DNA of 30,201 nucleotides. It comes from DATJHM01 sp035493895. GTDB lineage: Bacteria > Chloroflexota > Ktedonobacteria > Ktedonobacterales > Ktedonobacteraceae. The notes under the pieces were generated by a model. It was not told the DNA's origin and made no database searches. It saw nothing but the letters and a program-made list of their open reading frames with translations. The stretch is from NCBI GenBank assembly GCA_035493895.1, contig DATJHM010000044.1:1-30201 (forward strand), given 5' to 3'. The translations under genes were made by a program, and so were the position numbers. Numbering within the stretch: the stretch's first letter is position 1; each line of letters begins with the position of its first letter. Shown here in pieces: positions 8,503 to 16,595 of the stretch.

Positions 8503-9060
8503 TTGGGAAACGATCCTTTAGATGTAGGCGTAGGACTGGAATTCAGCCTCCGTATCCTGGAAAGGTATCAAAAGAACGGCTTGCTACAAGCCGAATTACG
8601 TCATGTGCCAGGCATTAGGGGCAATTGCAGGGGATACTTGCAGCTTGTCAAGGGAAAAGTCACATCCTGTTCCATCGAGAAAAACGGACAACGCCAACTC
8701 ATAGGGAAAGACGTACTCATTCGTGTGGATAATGAGCGTGGCCCTTTCGAATGGAAGCTCACGCCGCTTCCAGAGCCACCATCATCCATGCCGCACGTCG
8801 AGATGCCTATGCAAGAAATACATTCACCGGTACCCAGAAAAACAGCGCCACTTGAGAGAGAGTTAGAGCGATTAACCGGATGGTCTTCTATGCAAAAATA
8901 CATGCTGGCTGCGGTTTATGAAGCCATCGATGGAAGAAAATCTATCGATGAGATAAAAAAGGAAGTGCCCCTCACGCCAGGTAATACTGATGAGGCCCTG
9001 CGTATTCTCCTGGCCTTGAGAGTGATTATCATCCCACAGGGAGGAAACGACATCCTATGA
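8503..9060 (+). CDS. DUF4388-like signalling protein, function unknown
   Basis: The 185-residue soluble protein starts at TTG, supported by a strong AGGAGAAAGG just upstream. Residues 12-85 follow the pattern of the DUF4388 domain: a short FSL helix, a G-x-L strand, GYLQLVKGKVTSC and a closing GPFEW strand. The last 60 residues (LTGWSS...IDGRKSIDEIKKEV...ALRILLALRVI) look like the small winged-helix tail often found after such domains. It has no signal peptide. The stop codon overlaps the start of the HAMP membrane protein gene, so the two are translationally coupled. The family name is assigned by eye and is uncertain; the biochemical role is unknown. Confidence 0.75.
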   Translation: MGNDPLDVGVGLEFSLRILERYQKNGLLQAELRHVPGIRGNCRGYLQLVKGKVTSCSIEKNGQRQLIGKDVLIRVDNERGPFEWKLTPLPEPPSSMPHVEMPMQEIHSPVPRKTAPLERELERLTGWSSMQKYMLAAVYEAIDGRKSIDEIKKEVPLTPGNTDEALRILLALRVIIIPQGGNDIL

Positions 9061-10160
9061 ACAACCCTACCAATTCTGACTCATCGGGGGAAAATAGCCA
9101 GCGTTGGTCCCCTGATGATTTGGCAGAACAATCTACATCCAGGGGTGGCCTGGTGCAATGGTGGTATCAGCAGACAGCGCTCCCCGAGGCTCCGGCAAAC
9201 GCAAGCTTCATCAAACGAGAGGCCTCACGTAAATCCCATCTGCTATCCACCATTATCTTCTGGCTACTCGTTGTGTTTATTATTTTCATACCTGCCTGTC
9301 TCGCCTTACCCAACCATTATGTCATCTGGGCTGATGTAGGCATGATGGTATTCTGCATCATTGCCGTCTTTCTCAACCGGGTACAGCGGCCAGAAGTTGC
9401 GGGCATTCTCCTGACAGTCGCATTCGAGCTTGCACTCACCATGGTTATCTTTACGACCCAGCCATTGGATGAGCCCAGCATCCAGCAATATGAGCTTTTC
9501 GTCTTCGGCGAACTGCTGTGTGTCTCGCTTCTGACTCCGAGCAGCGTGTTTGTCGTAATGATTTACAATATCGGTATTATTGCCGCAAGTCTCTTTTTCC
9601 AACACCCCACACAGGGTCTGGCAACCGATTTGCAAACACAGTGGATCCCTATCCTGGTAAGGCCAATAGCGGTACAAATCCTGGTAGCATTTGTCTCCTG
9701 GCTATGGGTACGTAGTGCCTCCAACGCCATCAAACGAGCCGACCGTGCTGAGATGATTGCGAGATTGGAAGAGCAGTTAGAAGGTGAGCGACGTTCTCTG
9801 GAAGAGGGGATCAAGCTCATTCTGGACACACATATTGCAGTAGCAAACGGGAACCTCACCGCTCGCGCCCCCCTTACGCAGAACAACGTGCTCTGGCAAA
9901 TCGCACGCTCACTCAACATGCTACTGGATCGCTTACAGCGTGCATCACGAGCTGAGCGAGAACTACAACGTGTGACGCAAGCTATAAACACAACTGTTCA
10001 GGCAATCCAAATTGCAGAGCAAGCAAATCAAACGCCAAGTCTGCCGCTGACACAGGTTCCTGAGATTGATCCACTCATCGTAGAGCTCCAGGGTAAGACA
10101 TTTGCTTACACGCCGTCATCCTTTGGGCAGCGGTCGCCTGTGCGAGGTGGTGAATTATAA
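9057..10160 (+). CDS. Multi-pass membrane protein with HAMP-like domain
   Basis: The 367-residue protein begins in an ATGA overlap with the upstream gene. Residues 1-58 are soluble, then about six transmembrane helices follow between residues 59 and 220. A coiled coil comes next, then a HAMP-like segment (ILDTHIAVANGNLTARAPLTQNNVLWQIARSLN is split by family pattern into AS1, NGNLTAR and the AS2 helix), and a final helix of about 60 residues. There is no kinase, cyclase or methyl-accepting domain, so any output must come through a partner, possibly the DUF4388-like protein. Codon use resembles the neighbours. The function is unknown. Confidence 0.78.
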   Translation: MNNPTNSDSSGENSQRWSPDDLAEQSTSRGGLVQWWYQQTALPEAPANASFIKREASRKSHLLSTIIFWLLVVFIIFIPACLALPNHYVIWADVGMMVFCIIAVFLNRVQRPEVAGILLTVAFELALTMVIFTTQPLDEPSIQQYELFVFGELLCVSLLTPSSVFVVMIYNIGIIAASLFFQHPTQGLATDLQTQWIPILVRPIAVQILVAFVSWLWVRSASNAIKRADRAEMIARLEEQLEGERRSLEEGIKLILDTHIAVANGNLTARAPLTQNNVLWQIARSLNMLLDRLQRASRAERELQRVTQAINTTVQAIQIAEQANQTPSLPLTQVPEIDPLIVELQGKTFAYTPSSFGQRSPVRGGEL

Positions 10161-10208
10161 TTCAGCATAGTTGAATTGGTTCCAGTAAACATTGATTGCT
10201 GCCAGATC

Positions 10209-11711
10209 TTAATCACTCGAAGTTGAGAGAACTTTAGGGCTGGTCATACCCAATCCTTTCGCGATGCGACTCCCCAGGTCAGCGTCAACCAGATGCCAGA
10301 GCTTCAAGGCGCGTTCCTGGACAGAGCGCTCTACATCTGGATGACCCAGGTGTCCGACGATATTACTCGCCAGATGTTCACGCTCGGTTGGTGTGAGTAC
10401 ATGGCGATAGAGATTCCCGGGTTGCACGAAATCGTTATCCTCTGCATGTGGTACATAGGCCGTACGCACAATGTCACCGCTGACAAACCAGCCCGGATCG
10501 GCGTAACGCTCGGAGTCGGCCTGAGGGCCGCCATAGCTGTTCGGCGCATACACGGGCTGGTTGCCGTTATGTCGATAGCGCATCGCACCATCTTTGTTAT
10601 AGCTATGCACCTCCACGTGAGGCTGGTTCACAGGCAATTGCAAGTAGTTGACGCCAATACGATGACGGTGGGTGTCAGGATAGCTGAACAGGCGACCCAG
10701 CAGCATTTTGTCCGGGCTAGGTCCAATACCCGGGACCATATTTGCAGGCTCAAACGAGGCTTGCTCGATCTGGGCGAAGAAATTCTCCGGGTTACGATCC
10801 AGCACCAGCCGACCGATGGTTATCGGTGGATAGTCCTTATGCGGCCAGACCTTGGTAAGATCAAACGGATTGAAACGATAGTTGGCAGAATCTTCAAACG
10901 GCATGATCTGCATTTCCAGCCGCCAGACAGGATAGTTCTTCTTGTTAATCGACTCGCGCAGATCGCGACGGTGAAAGTCTGGATCTTGCGCCGTCATGGC
11001 TTTGGCCTCGGCATCAGTAAAGTTCTCAATGCCCTGTTCCGTCTTGAAATGATATTTGACCCAGCATTTTTTGCCCTCTGCATTGATCCACATAAAAGTG
11101 TGGCTGCTATAGCCGTTCATGTGGCGATACGTGCGAGGCGTGCCTCGGTCGGACATCAAGAACGTTACCTGATGTATAGACTCGGGCGAGAGGGACCAGA
11201 AATCCCACTGTGCGTTGTTGCTGCGCATATCCGTATCTGGCATACGTTTCTGTGAGTGGATAAAATCCTGAAATTTTGAGGGATCGCGCACAAAGAAGAT
11301 CGGCGTATTATTCCCGACGAGATCGTAATTGCCCTCTTCCGTATAGAATTTCAGCGCAAAACCACGAGGATCACGTACCGTATCGGCCGAGCCAAGCTCG
11401 CCTGCGACCGTCGAGAAACGAGCCAGAACCGGAGTACGCTTCCCAACAGTATTCAAGAAGGCGGCATTTGTCCATTGGCGTACGTCTGCTGTCACCTCGA
11501 AATAGCCAAACGCGCCACTGCCCTTCGCATGCACCACGCGCTCCGGCACACGCTCGCGATTAAATTGTGCCATCTTCTGGATGACATAATGATCTTGCAT
11601 CAAGAGCGGACCATTCGCGCCTACCGAAAGCGAATATTCATCGCTTGCCGCAGGGATACCGGCATCGGTCGTAGTTACTGGTGGCTTTTGCTCATTTGCG
11701 TTCTTTTTCAT
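10209..11711 (-). CDS. katA: Monofunctional haem catalase (small-subunit type)
   Basis: The enzyme breaks hydrogen peroxide down to water and oxygen in the cytoplasm. The 500-residue length fits small-subunit catalases. Visible sites are the distal His in VVHAKGSGAFGYF (His61), the distal Asn in VGNNTPIFFVRDP, and the proximal haem-ligand Tyr in RLFSYPDTHRHRIG (Tyr344). The frame is open to 11741, but GAGGAAG placed 8 bases before the ATG at 11711 makes that the better start. The gene stands alone, convergent with the HAMP protein gene; only 48 bp separate them and no obvious terminator was found. No PerR or OxyR gene is adjacent. A weak possible promoter (TACAAT read on the minus strand, 11783-11788) lies upstream. 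Confidence 0.97.
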   Translation of the reverse strand: MKKNANEQKPPVTTTDAGIPAASDEYSLSVGANGPLLMQDHYVIQKMAQFNRERVPERVVHAKGSGAFGYFEVTADVRQWTNAAFLNTVGKRTPVLARFSTVAGELGSADTVRDPRGFALKFYTEEGNYDLVGNNTPIFFVRDPSKFQDFIHSQKRMPDTDMRSNNAQWDFWSLSPESIHQVTFLMSDRGTPRTYRHMNGYSSHTFMWINAEGKKCWVKYHFKTEQGIENFTDAEAKAMTAQDPDFHRRDLRESINKKNYPVWRLEMQIMPFEDSANYRFNPFDLTKVWPHKDYPPITIGRLVLDRNPENFFAQIEQASFEPANMVPGIGPSPDKMLLGRLFSYPDTHRHRIGVNYLQLPVNQPHVEVHSYNKDGAMRYRHNGNQPVYAPNSYGGPQADSERYADPGWFVSGDIVRTAYVPHAEDNDFVQPGNLYRHVLTPTEREHLASNIVGHLGHPDVERSVQERALKLWHLVDADLGSRIAKGLGMTSPKVLSTSSD

Positions 11712-11980
11712 CAATTTCGCTTCCTCTGACCTTCTGTCCATTTTTGCTTATTATCCCTTCTTAGCCCATCAAGGCTATATTCATTGTACTCTGGGCACAC
11801 TATATACAAGGAAAGAAATAGTATCAAAAACAGCCTGCCAGGTAGATTGTCCGATCTTCTTGTGTAGACACCGGATACCCTGCGATCTATCTCTGAAGAA
11901 CACGAACTACGGTAAAAATGTGTTTCAAAATGGGGTAGCTTTCACGCGAAATATTGCGCCAATTACCGCAGAAAAAATCG

Positions 11981-11989
11981 TGATATAAT
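11981..11989 (+). promoter_or_regulatory. Extended -10 promoter of the LRR gene
   Basis: TGATATAAT is a perfect TGn plus TATAAT extended -10 element with no good -35 box. Transcription would begin about 20 bases before the ATG at 12016. The rest of the 304-bp gap between this gene and catalase (11712-12015) holds the upstream regions of both genes; nothing else was recognised. Confidence 0.6.
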
Positions 11990-12015
11990 GCCAGAAAAAA
12001 GGTGTTACAAGCATT

Positions 12016-13317
12016 ATGTGTGATGAAAACATCCCTTCTTCTCTTGAAATACAGATCTTACAAGAAGTAGCGGAAATGCTTCAGGAAATTGATTCTCTCG
12101 AGAAAGGAGCAAGCATCCCTGTCATTTCCAGGGACGGGATCGTAGATAGTGAGCACAAGATAGCCGTTTCGCTTGAAAATGGTACTGTTGTTGCACTGAT
12201 CATGCGCCATGCTGGCCTGGCCTCACTCCCCGCTTCGCTCGGCCAGTTGAGCAATCTTCGGGTGCTCGATGTCACGGGCAATCTCCTGACCTCTCTGCCC
12301 GCCTCCATTGGGAATTTGCGCCAACTAAAAAAGCTCTATTTAGATGCCAATCTCCTGACTTCCCTGCCTGAAATCCTGGGAAATTTGCAGAGCCTTGAGG
12401 AGCTGCATGCAGACGAGAACCAGCTCACGTTGCTACCTGAAACGATAGGGCAACTGACGCATCTCAAAATTTTAAACGTCTACAATAACAGGTTGATTGC
12501 CATCCCCACAAGTCTCAGTCGATTGGCGCAGCTTGAAGAAATCAGCCTCGACAGAAATCAGCTCACCGCGCTTCCAGAATCATTCTGGCAGCTCAGCAAT
12601 CTGCAAATCTTACATCTGGGAGAAAACCAGCTCTCGACGCTTTCCGCAAGGATCGGCAATCTCACGCGCCTGCATACGCTGGATCTTGGACATAACCAGT
12701 TCGCGGCTCTCCCGGAGTCACTCGGCGACCTCTCGCAGCTCACCTATTTTCTCTATTTGAGCAACAACCGGCTGACAGCGCTCCCAGAATCGCTCGGCAA
12801 CCTCGCAAAACTTCGCTATCTCAACGCCACGGACAATCTCCTGACGACGCTCCCTGAAGCTATCGGCAATCTCTCCCAACTCAAAGAGCTTCGCCTCTAC
12901 AATAATCAGCTTGCAGCTCTTCCGGAGTCGCTGGGCAAACTGCTGCAATTGAGAGAGCTGCACGTGAAAAACAATCGGCTGGTATCGCTGCCCGGGTCGA
13001 TTGGTTCTCTGGCGAATTTGCGAATGTTCGATGTATCGAATAACAGGATTACGGCTCTCCCCGAGTCGATTGGCAGGCTGGCATCGCTTGCGGAACTGGA
13101 TCTGCGCAACAATAAGCTGACAGCGCTCCCAGCATCGGCGGGCAAACTGAGATGCCTTGCGTTTCTTGATTTACGCGCCAATACATTGGTTTCGCTGCCC
13201 GCGAGTATGGAGGGGCTTACAAAGCTGGAGAAGTTGGATTTGCGCTGGAATAAGTTACGAGTTATTCCTGAATGGTTTCAAGGTCTCGAACAAAAGGGAT
13301 GCATTATTTATGTGTAA
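12016..13317 (+). CDS. Leucine-rich repeat protein, cytoplasmic
   Basis: The 433-residue protein has a short N-terminal region of about 55 residues and then 16 consecutive leucine-rich repeats of 23 residues (one of 24), with the pattern LxxLxLxxNxLxxLPxxIGxLxx. It ends with a cap (WFQGLEQKGCIIYV) that closes the solenoid. There is no signal peptide, membrane segment, kinase or GTPase domain, so it should be a soluble binding scaffold. Such repeats mediate protein-protein contact; the partner is unknown. GGTG lies 11 bases before the ATG. It is convergent with the PAS-AraC gene, with only 7 bp between the stop codons. Confidence 0.93.
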   Translation: MCDENIPSSLEIQILQEVAEMLQEIDSLEKGASIPVISRDGIVDSEHKIAVSLENGTVVALIMRHAGLASLPASLGQLSNLRVLDVTGNLLTSLPASIGNLRQLKKLYLDANLLTSLPEILGNLQSLEELHADENQLTLLPETIGQLTHLKILNVYNNRLIAIPTSLSRLAQLEEISLDRNQLTALPESFWQLSNLQILHLGENQLSTLSARIGNLTRLHTLDLGHNQFAALPESLGDLSQLTYFLYLSNNRLTALPESLGNLAKLRYLNATDNLLTTLPEAIGNLSQLKELRLYNNQLAALPESLGKLLQLRELHVKNNRLVSLPGSIGSLANLRMFDVSNNRITALPESIGRLASLAELDLRNNKLTALPASAGKLRCLAFLDLRANTLVSLPASMEGLTKLEKLDLRWNKLRVIPEWFQGLEQKGCIIYV

Positions 13318-13324
13318 GATGATT

Positions 13325-14158
13325 CTACTTCCCTTTCAGCATGCGCTCGTGTACGACGAGTTCGCGATATTCTGTGGGGGAGAGACCGATGGTAGCTTTG
13401 AATTGCCGCGAAAAGGCGCTGTGATCGGTATAACCACAGGTATAAGCGATATCGGCGATGCTCTTTTCTTCTTTCAAGAAATGTCTGGCGGCTTCGAGGC
13501 GGGTTTTGATGATCAACTGTTTGGGGGAAAGCTGGAAGATACGCCGGATGGTGCGCTCAAGCTGTGAGACGGAGAGATTCGCCAGCCGGGCCAGTTCTTC
13601 GAGCCGCAAAGTTTCCCCATAGTGGCGCTGGATGTGCAGAACGACTTCGGCAATTTTCTGGTAGATCGGATGGTTCTTGTCCGGCGTGGAGACATCGCGC
13701 GAGATACCGGCCAGCCCTATTATCAGACCATCGTGATCGAAGAGGGGATTTTTATAGGTGAGGCACCAGACTGGCTCCTGATCGGTATACAAGTGCAGTT
13801 CCAGTTGATTGTCGATGGTGCGGCCTGTGGTAATTACATACTGGTCCTGCTCGGCGTATCTCGCTCCCAGTTCCAGCGGAAAGAGATCCAGCGGCGTGTG
13901 CCCTACGACCTGACTTTTCTGGCGACAGCCGCAGCGCTGCATCAGCGTTTCGTTGACAACGATATAGCGTCCGGCAACATCTTTGACAAAAAAGACAATA
14001 TCAGGAATACGATCGAAGAGTATTTCGGCAAAGAAGGGATCGGCAAGCGTCCGTTCCAATTTTCTGTTTGCCTGCTTATTTGTGTTAATAACGCCTGAGG
14101 GGTTCATCCCCAGTTCTAACCCGGTTGAAATGAGATCTGACGGTCGCATAATGGGCAT
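13325..14158 (-). CDS. PAS-domain AraC-family transcriptional regulator
   Basis: The 277-residue protein has a PAS domain at about residues 45-160 (FDRIPDIVFFVKDVAGRYIVVNETL; GISRDVS at the end) and a C-terminal AraC double helix-turn-helix at about 170-270 (LEELARLANLSVSQLERTIRRIF; IADIAYTCGYTDHSAFSRQFKATIGLSPTEYR). It is divergent from the hydroxyproline operon and is probably its ligand-responsive activator (inference from position). The start is not certain: AAGGA lies only 2 bases from the first ATG (14158), while a second ATG at 14149 has more normal spacing. Confidence 0.92.
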   Translation of the reverse strand: MPIMRPSDLISTGLELGMNPSGVINTNKQANRKLERTLADPFFAEILFDRIPDIVFFVKDVAGRYIVVNETLMQRCGCRQKSQVVGHTPLDLFPLELGARYAEQDQYVITTGRTIDNQLELHLYTDQEPVWCLTYKNPLFDHDGLIIGLAGISRDVSTPDKNHPIYQKIAEVVLHIQRHYGETLRLEELARLANLSVSQLERTIRRIFQLSPKQLIIKTRLEAARHFLKEEKSIADIAYTCGYTDHSAFSRQFKATIGLSPTEYRELVVHERMLKGK

Positions 14159-14199
14159 ATTCCTTTTGTGTCGCGAACATTATGCAGAAATCAGCGTCT

Positions 14200-14208
14200 A
14201 TTGTACCA
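14200..14208 (-). promoter_or_regulatory. Extended -10 promoter of the PAS-AraC gene
   Basis: Read on the minus strand the sequence is TGGTACAAT, an extended -10 element about 40 bases upstream of the first ATG. No convincing -35 box is present. No clear promoter was found for the divergent operon in the same 146-bp gap, which fits a need for activation. Confidence 0.45.
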
Positions 14209-14304
14209 TAAAAATTCAAGACACTTCTCGGTTGCGCATCATACTATATGTTGAGGTAGAGATAAGATTTATTGCTATCCTCATATTATAAGAAAGGAGA
14301 TGCT

Positions 14305-15243
14305 GTGCAAAAAGTTGCTGTGATTGATTCTCACACGGCGGGAGAGCCTACGCGGGTAGTGCTTGCGGGCGCGCCGGAGTTGGGCAATGGGAGCCTTGCG
14401 GAGCGATTGCAGGTGTTTCGCGAGCGCTTTGATTGGTTTCGCTCTGCGGTTGTGAACGAACCTCGCGGCTCGGATGCGCTGGTTGGGGCGCTGGTGTGCG
14501 AGCCGGATGAGCCCGATTGTAGCGCCGGGGTCATCTATTTTAATAATGTCTCCTATCTGGGAATGTGTGGGCATGGCACAATCGGGCTCGTCACCACGCT
14601 CGCCTATCTTGGCCGACTACAGCCAGGTCGCCATCGTATCCAGACGCCCGCGGGCATCGTCACCGCCGATCTCTTAGAGGATGGACAGGTCACGATTTAT
14701 AACGTGCCCAGCTATCGTTTCGCGAAAAAAGTGCCCCTGGAGGTCGCGGGATATGGCGCGCTGACCGGTGATATTGCCTATGGTGGGAACTGGTTCTTCC
14801 TGGTGGAAGATCACGGGCAAGATCTGAGCTTTGCCCGCGTCGAGGCCCTGACCGATTTTACGTGGCGCATTCGTGAGGCGCTGGAACGCGCCCATATCAC
14901 TGGAGCCGATGGCGCGCTGATCGATCATATCGAACTATTCATGCCTGGCGTGCATGGAGCTGATAGCAAAAATTTCGTGCTGTGTCCCGGCAAAGCCTAT
15001 GATCGTTCTCCCTGTGGCACCGGCACGAGCGCAAAAGTCGCCTGTCTCGCCGCCGATGGCAAGCTGCAACCGGGCGAAATCTGGGTGCAAGAGAGTATTC
15101 TCGGCAGCCGCTTCGAGGCAAGCTATCAGATTGCAGATGGGCAGATCTGGCCCAGCATTACCGGCATGGCTTTTCTCACCGCGGAAGGGCACCTGCTTCT
15201 CGACGAGCGCGATCCCTTCTCTCAGGGCATACGCCATGCATGA
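14305..15243 (+). CDS. 4-hydroxyproline 2-epimerase (proline racemase family)
   Basis: The enzyme would convert trans-4-hydroxy-L-proline to cis-4-hydroxy-D-proline, the first step of bacterial hydroxyproline breakdown. The 312-residue protein has both catalytic cysteines of the epimerase type: Cys88 in GMCGHGTIG and Cys237 in DRSPCGTGTSAK. The presence of the second Cys argues against the dehydratase branch of the family, which has Thr there. The GTG at 14305 is the start because AAAGGAGA lies directly upstream at the right distance; a longer frame to 14272 has no such support. The next gene starts 8 bases inside this one. Confidence 0.93.
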   Translation: MQKVAVIDSHTAGEPTRVVLAGAPELGNGSLAERLQVFRERFDWFRSAVVNEPRGSDALVGALVCEPDEPDCSAGVIYFNNVSYLGMCGHGTIGLVTTLAYLGRLQPGRHRIQTPAGIVTADLLEDGQVTIYNVPSYRFAKKVPLEVAGYGALTGDIAYGGNWFFLVEDHGQDLSFARVEALTDFTWRIREALERAHITGADGALIDHIELFMPGVHGADSKNFVLCPGKAYDRSPCGTGTSAKVACLAADGKLQPGEIWVQESILGSRFEASYQIADGQIWPSITGMAFLTAEGHLLLDERDPFSQGIRHA

Positions 15244-16360
15244 GAGCTTTGACGCGATCATCGTCGGCGCGGGAATCGTCGGTACGGCGTGCGCCTGCGA
15301 ACTGGCACGCGCGGGCCTGACGGTTGCGCTGATCGAGCAGGATACCGTGGGCAGTGGCGCTACGGCTACCGGGATGGGGCATATTGTGGTGATGGACGAT
15401 TCTCCGGCGCAACTGGCCCTGACGCGCTATTCGCAGACGCTCTGGGATGCGCTCGTGGCAGATGCGCCCGAGCAGCACGAATACAGCCGCTGTGGTACGC
15501 TCTGGATCGCCACGGATGATGAAGAAATGCAGGCCGTTCGTGCGAAACAGCGCCTCTATCGAGAATATCAGATCGCGAGTGAGCTGCTCGATGCGCACCA
15601 GATCTACGATCTCGAACCGGAGCTGCGAGCAGGCCTGGCGGGGGGACTCCTCGTGCCAGGAGATAGCGTCGTCTATCCGCCGAAAAGCGCGGCTCTCTTG
15701 CTCAAACAAGCGCAACAAGAGCGAACGACGCTGATCGCTGGGAGTGTGACGCGTCTGCAATCCGGGGCAGTGCAGTTGCACGATGGGCGCATGCTGCATG
15801 GAGGAGCGATCATCGTCGCCAGTGGTATTCGGTCGCGCGACCTGCTCCCCGATCTCCCTTTGTGCTACAAAAAAGGGCATCTGGTCATCACCGACCGCTA
15901 TCCCGATTTTATACGCCATCAACTTGTCGAGGTTGGCTATGTGAAAAACGCGCATGCGACAAGTGGGGATTCGGTCTCGTTCAACGTGCAACCGCGCAGT
16001 ACCGGTCAGATTCTGATTGGTTCTTCACGCCAACTGGACGATGCCACGCGCAGCATTGACTTCGCACTTTTGAGCAAGATGCTGGCACGCGCCAGCGACT
16101 TTCTCCCCAGGATCACTCAACTCTCCTGCATACGCACCTGGACCGGCTTTCGCGCCGCCACCGACGATGGCCTGCCGCTGATCGGTCCCTACGCTCAGGA
16201 GGAGGGCATATGGGTTGCCACGGGACATGAAGGTCTGGGCATTACCACGGCTCCGGCCACGGCTCACTTGCTCGCAGCACAAATGCTGGGGCAAGCGTCG
16301 GCAATTCCCTGGGAGCCCTATCTACCGCAACGTACCATGCAGAAGGAGGAACATGTCTGA
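15236..16360 (+). CDS. FAD-dependent D-hydroxyproline/amino-acid dehydrogenase subunit (DadA-like)
   Basis: The 374-residue flavoprotein starts with a Rossmann motif (IIVGAGIVGTACACELARAG) and ends with the DAO-family GLPLIGPY...GHEGLGITTAPATA segment. In the hydroxyproline pathway, this type of subunit oxidises cis-4-hydroxy-D-proline to the 4-hydroxy-pyrroline-2-carboxylate, together with ferredoxin-like and NAD/FAD subunits like those encoded next. The ATG overlaps the epimerase gene by 8 bases, showing translational coupling; a longer open frame upstream lies inside the epimerase gene and is not real coding sequence. The substrate is inferred from context. Confidence 0.9.
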   Translation: MHESFDAIIVGAGIVGTACACELARAGLTVALIEQDTVGSGATATGMGHIVVMDDSPAQLALTRYSQTLWDALVADAPEQHEYSRCGTLWIATDDEEMQAVRAKQRLYREYQIASELLDAHQIYDLEPELRAGLAGGLLVPGDSVVYPPKSAALLLKQAQQERTTLIAGSVTRLQSGAVQLHDGRMLHGGAIIVASGIRSRDLLPDLPLCYKKGHLVITDRYPDFIRHQLVEVGYVKNAHATSGDSVSFNVQPRSTGQILIGSSRQLDDATRSIDFALLSKMLARASDFLPRITQLSCIRTWTGFRAATDDGLPLIGPYAQEEGIWVATGHEGLGITTAPATAHLLAAQMLGQASAIPWEPYLPQRTMQKEEHV

Positions 16361-16595
16361 AGTTCACCTCACCATCAACGAACACGAGATCAGCGTGCCC
16401 GCCGGAAGCATCGTCGCAGCGGCAATCGCGCTTGCAGGTGTCACGGGCTATCGGCATTCGGTACGTGGCGAAACGCGTGCGCCCCTGTGTGGCATGGGAA
16501 TTTGCGCGGAATGCCGGGTCACGATCAACGGGCAGCCTCATCGTTTGAGTTGCCAGACGATCTGCGAAGAGAACATGAGGGTCAGCACCACATGA
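16353..16595 (+). CDS. Small [2Fe-2S] ferredoxin-like subunit (HcnA/LhpF-type)
   Basis: The 80-residue protein has a plant-type 2Fe-2S cysteine pattern, CGMGICAEC followed 12 residues later by another Cys. It resembles the small subunit of HcnABC-like, opine and D-hydroxyproline dehydrogenases, and would pass electrons between the two flavin subunits encoded on either side. The start is set by an excellent AGAAGGAGGA just before the ATG at 16353, which overlaps the previous gene by 8 bases. Confidence 0.92.
   Translation: MSEVHLTINEHEISVPAGSIVAAAIALAGVTGYRHSVRGETRAPLCGMGICAECRVTINGQPHRLSCQTICEENMRVSTT

Noticed and set aside
10293..11255. Long open frame (320 codons) on the plus strand
   Set aside because: It is antisense to the catalase gene, whose motifs are unmistakable; the frame has no ribosome binding site or recognisable domain.
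15176..15991. Long open frame (271 codons) on the minus strand
   Set aside because: It lies opposite the FAD dehydrogenase gene of a tight operon and reads as Arg-rich low-sense protein, typical of an antisense shadow.
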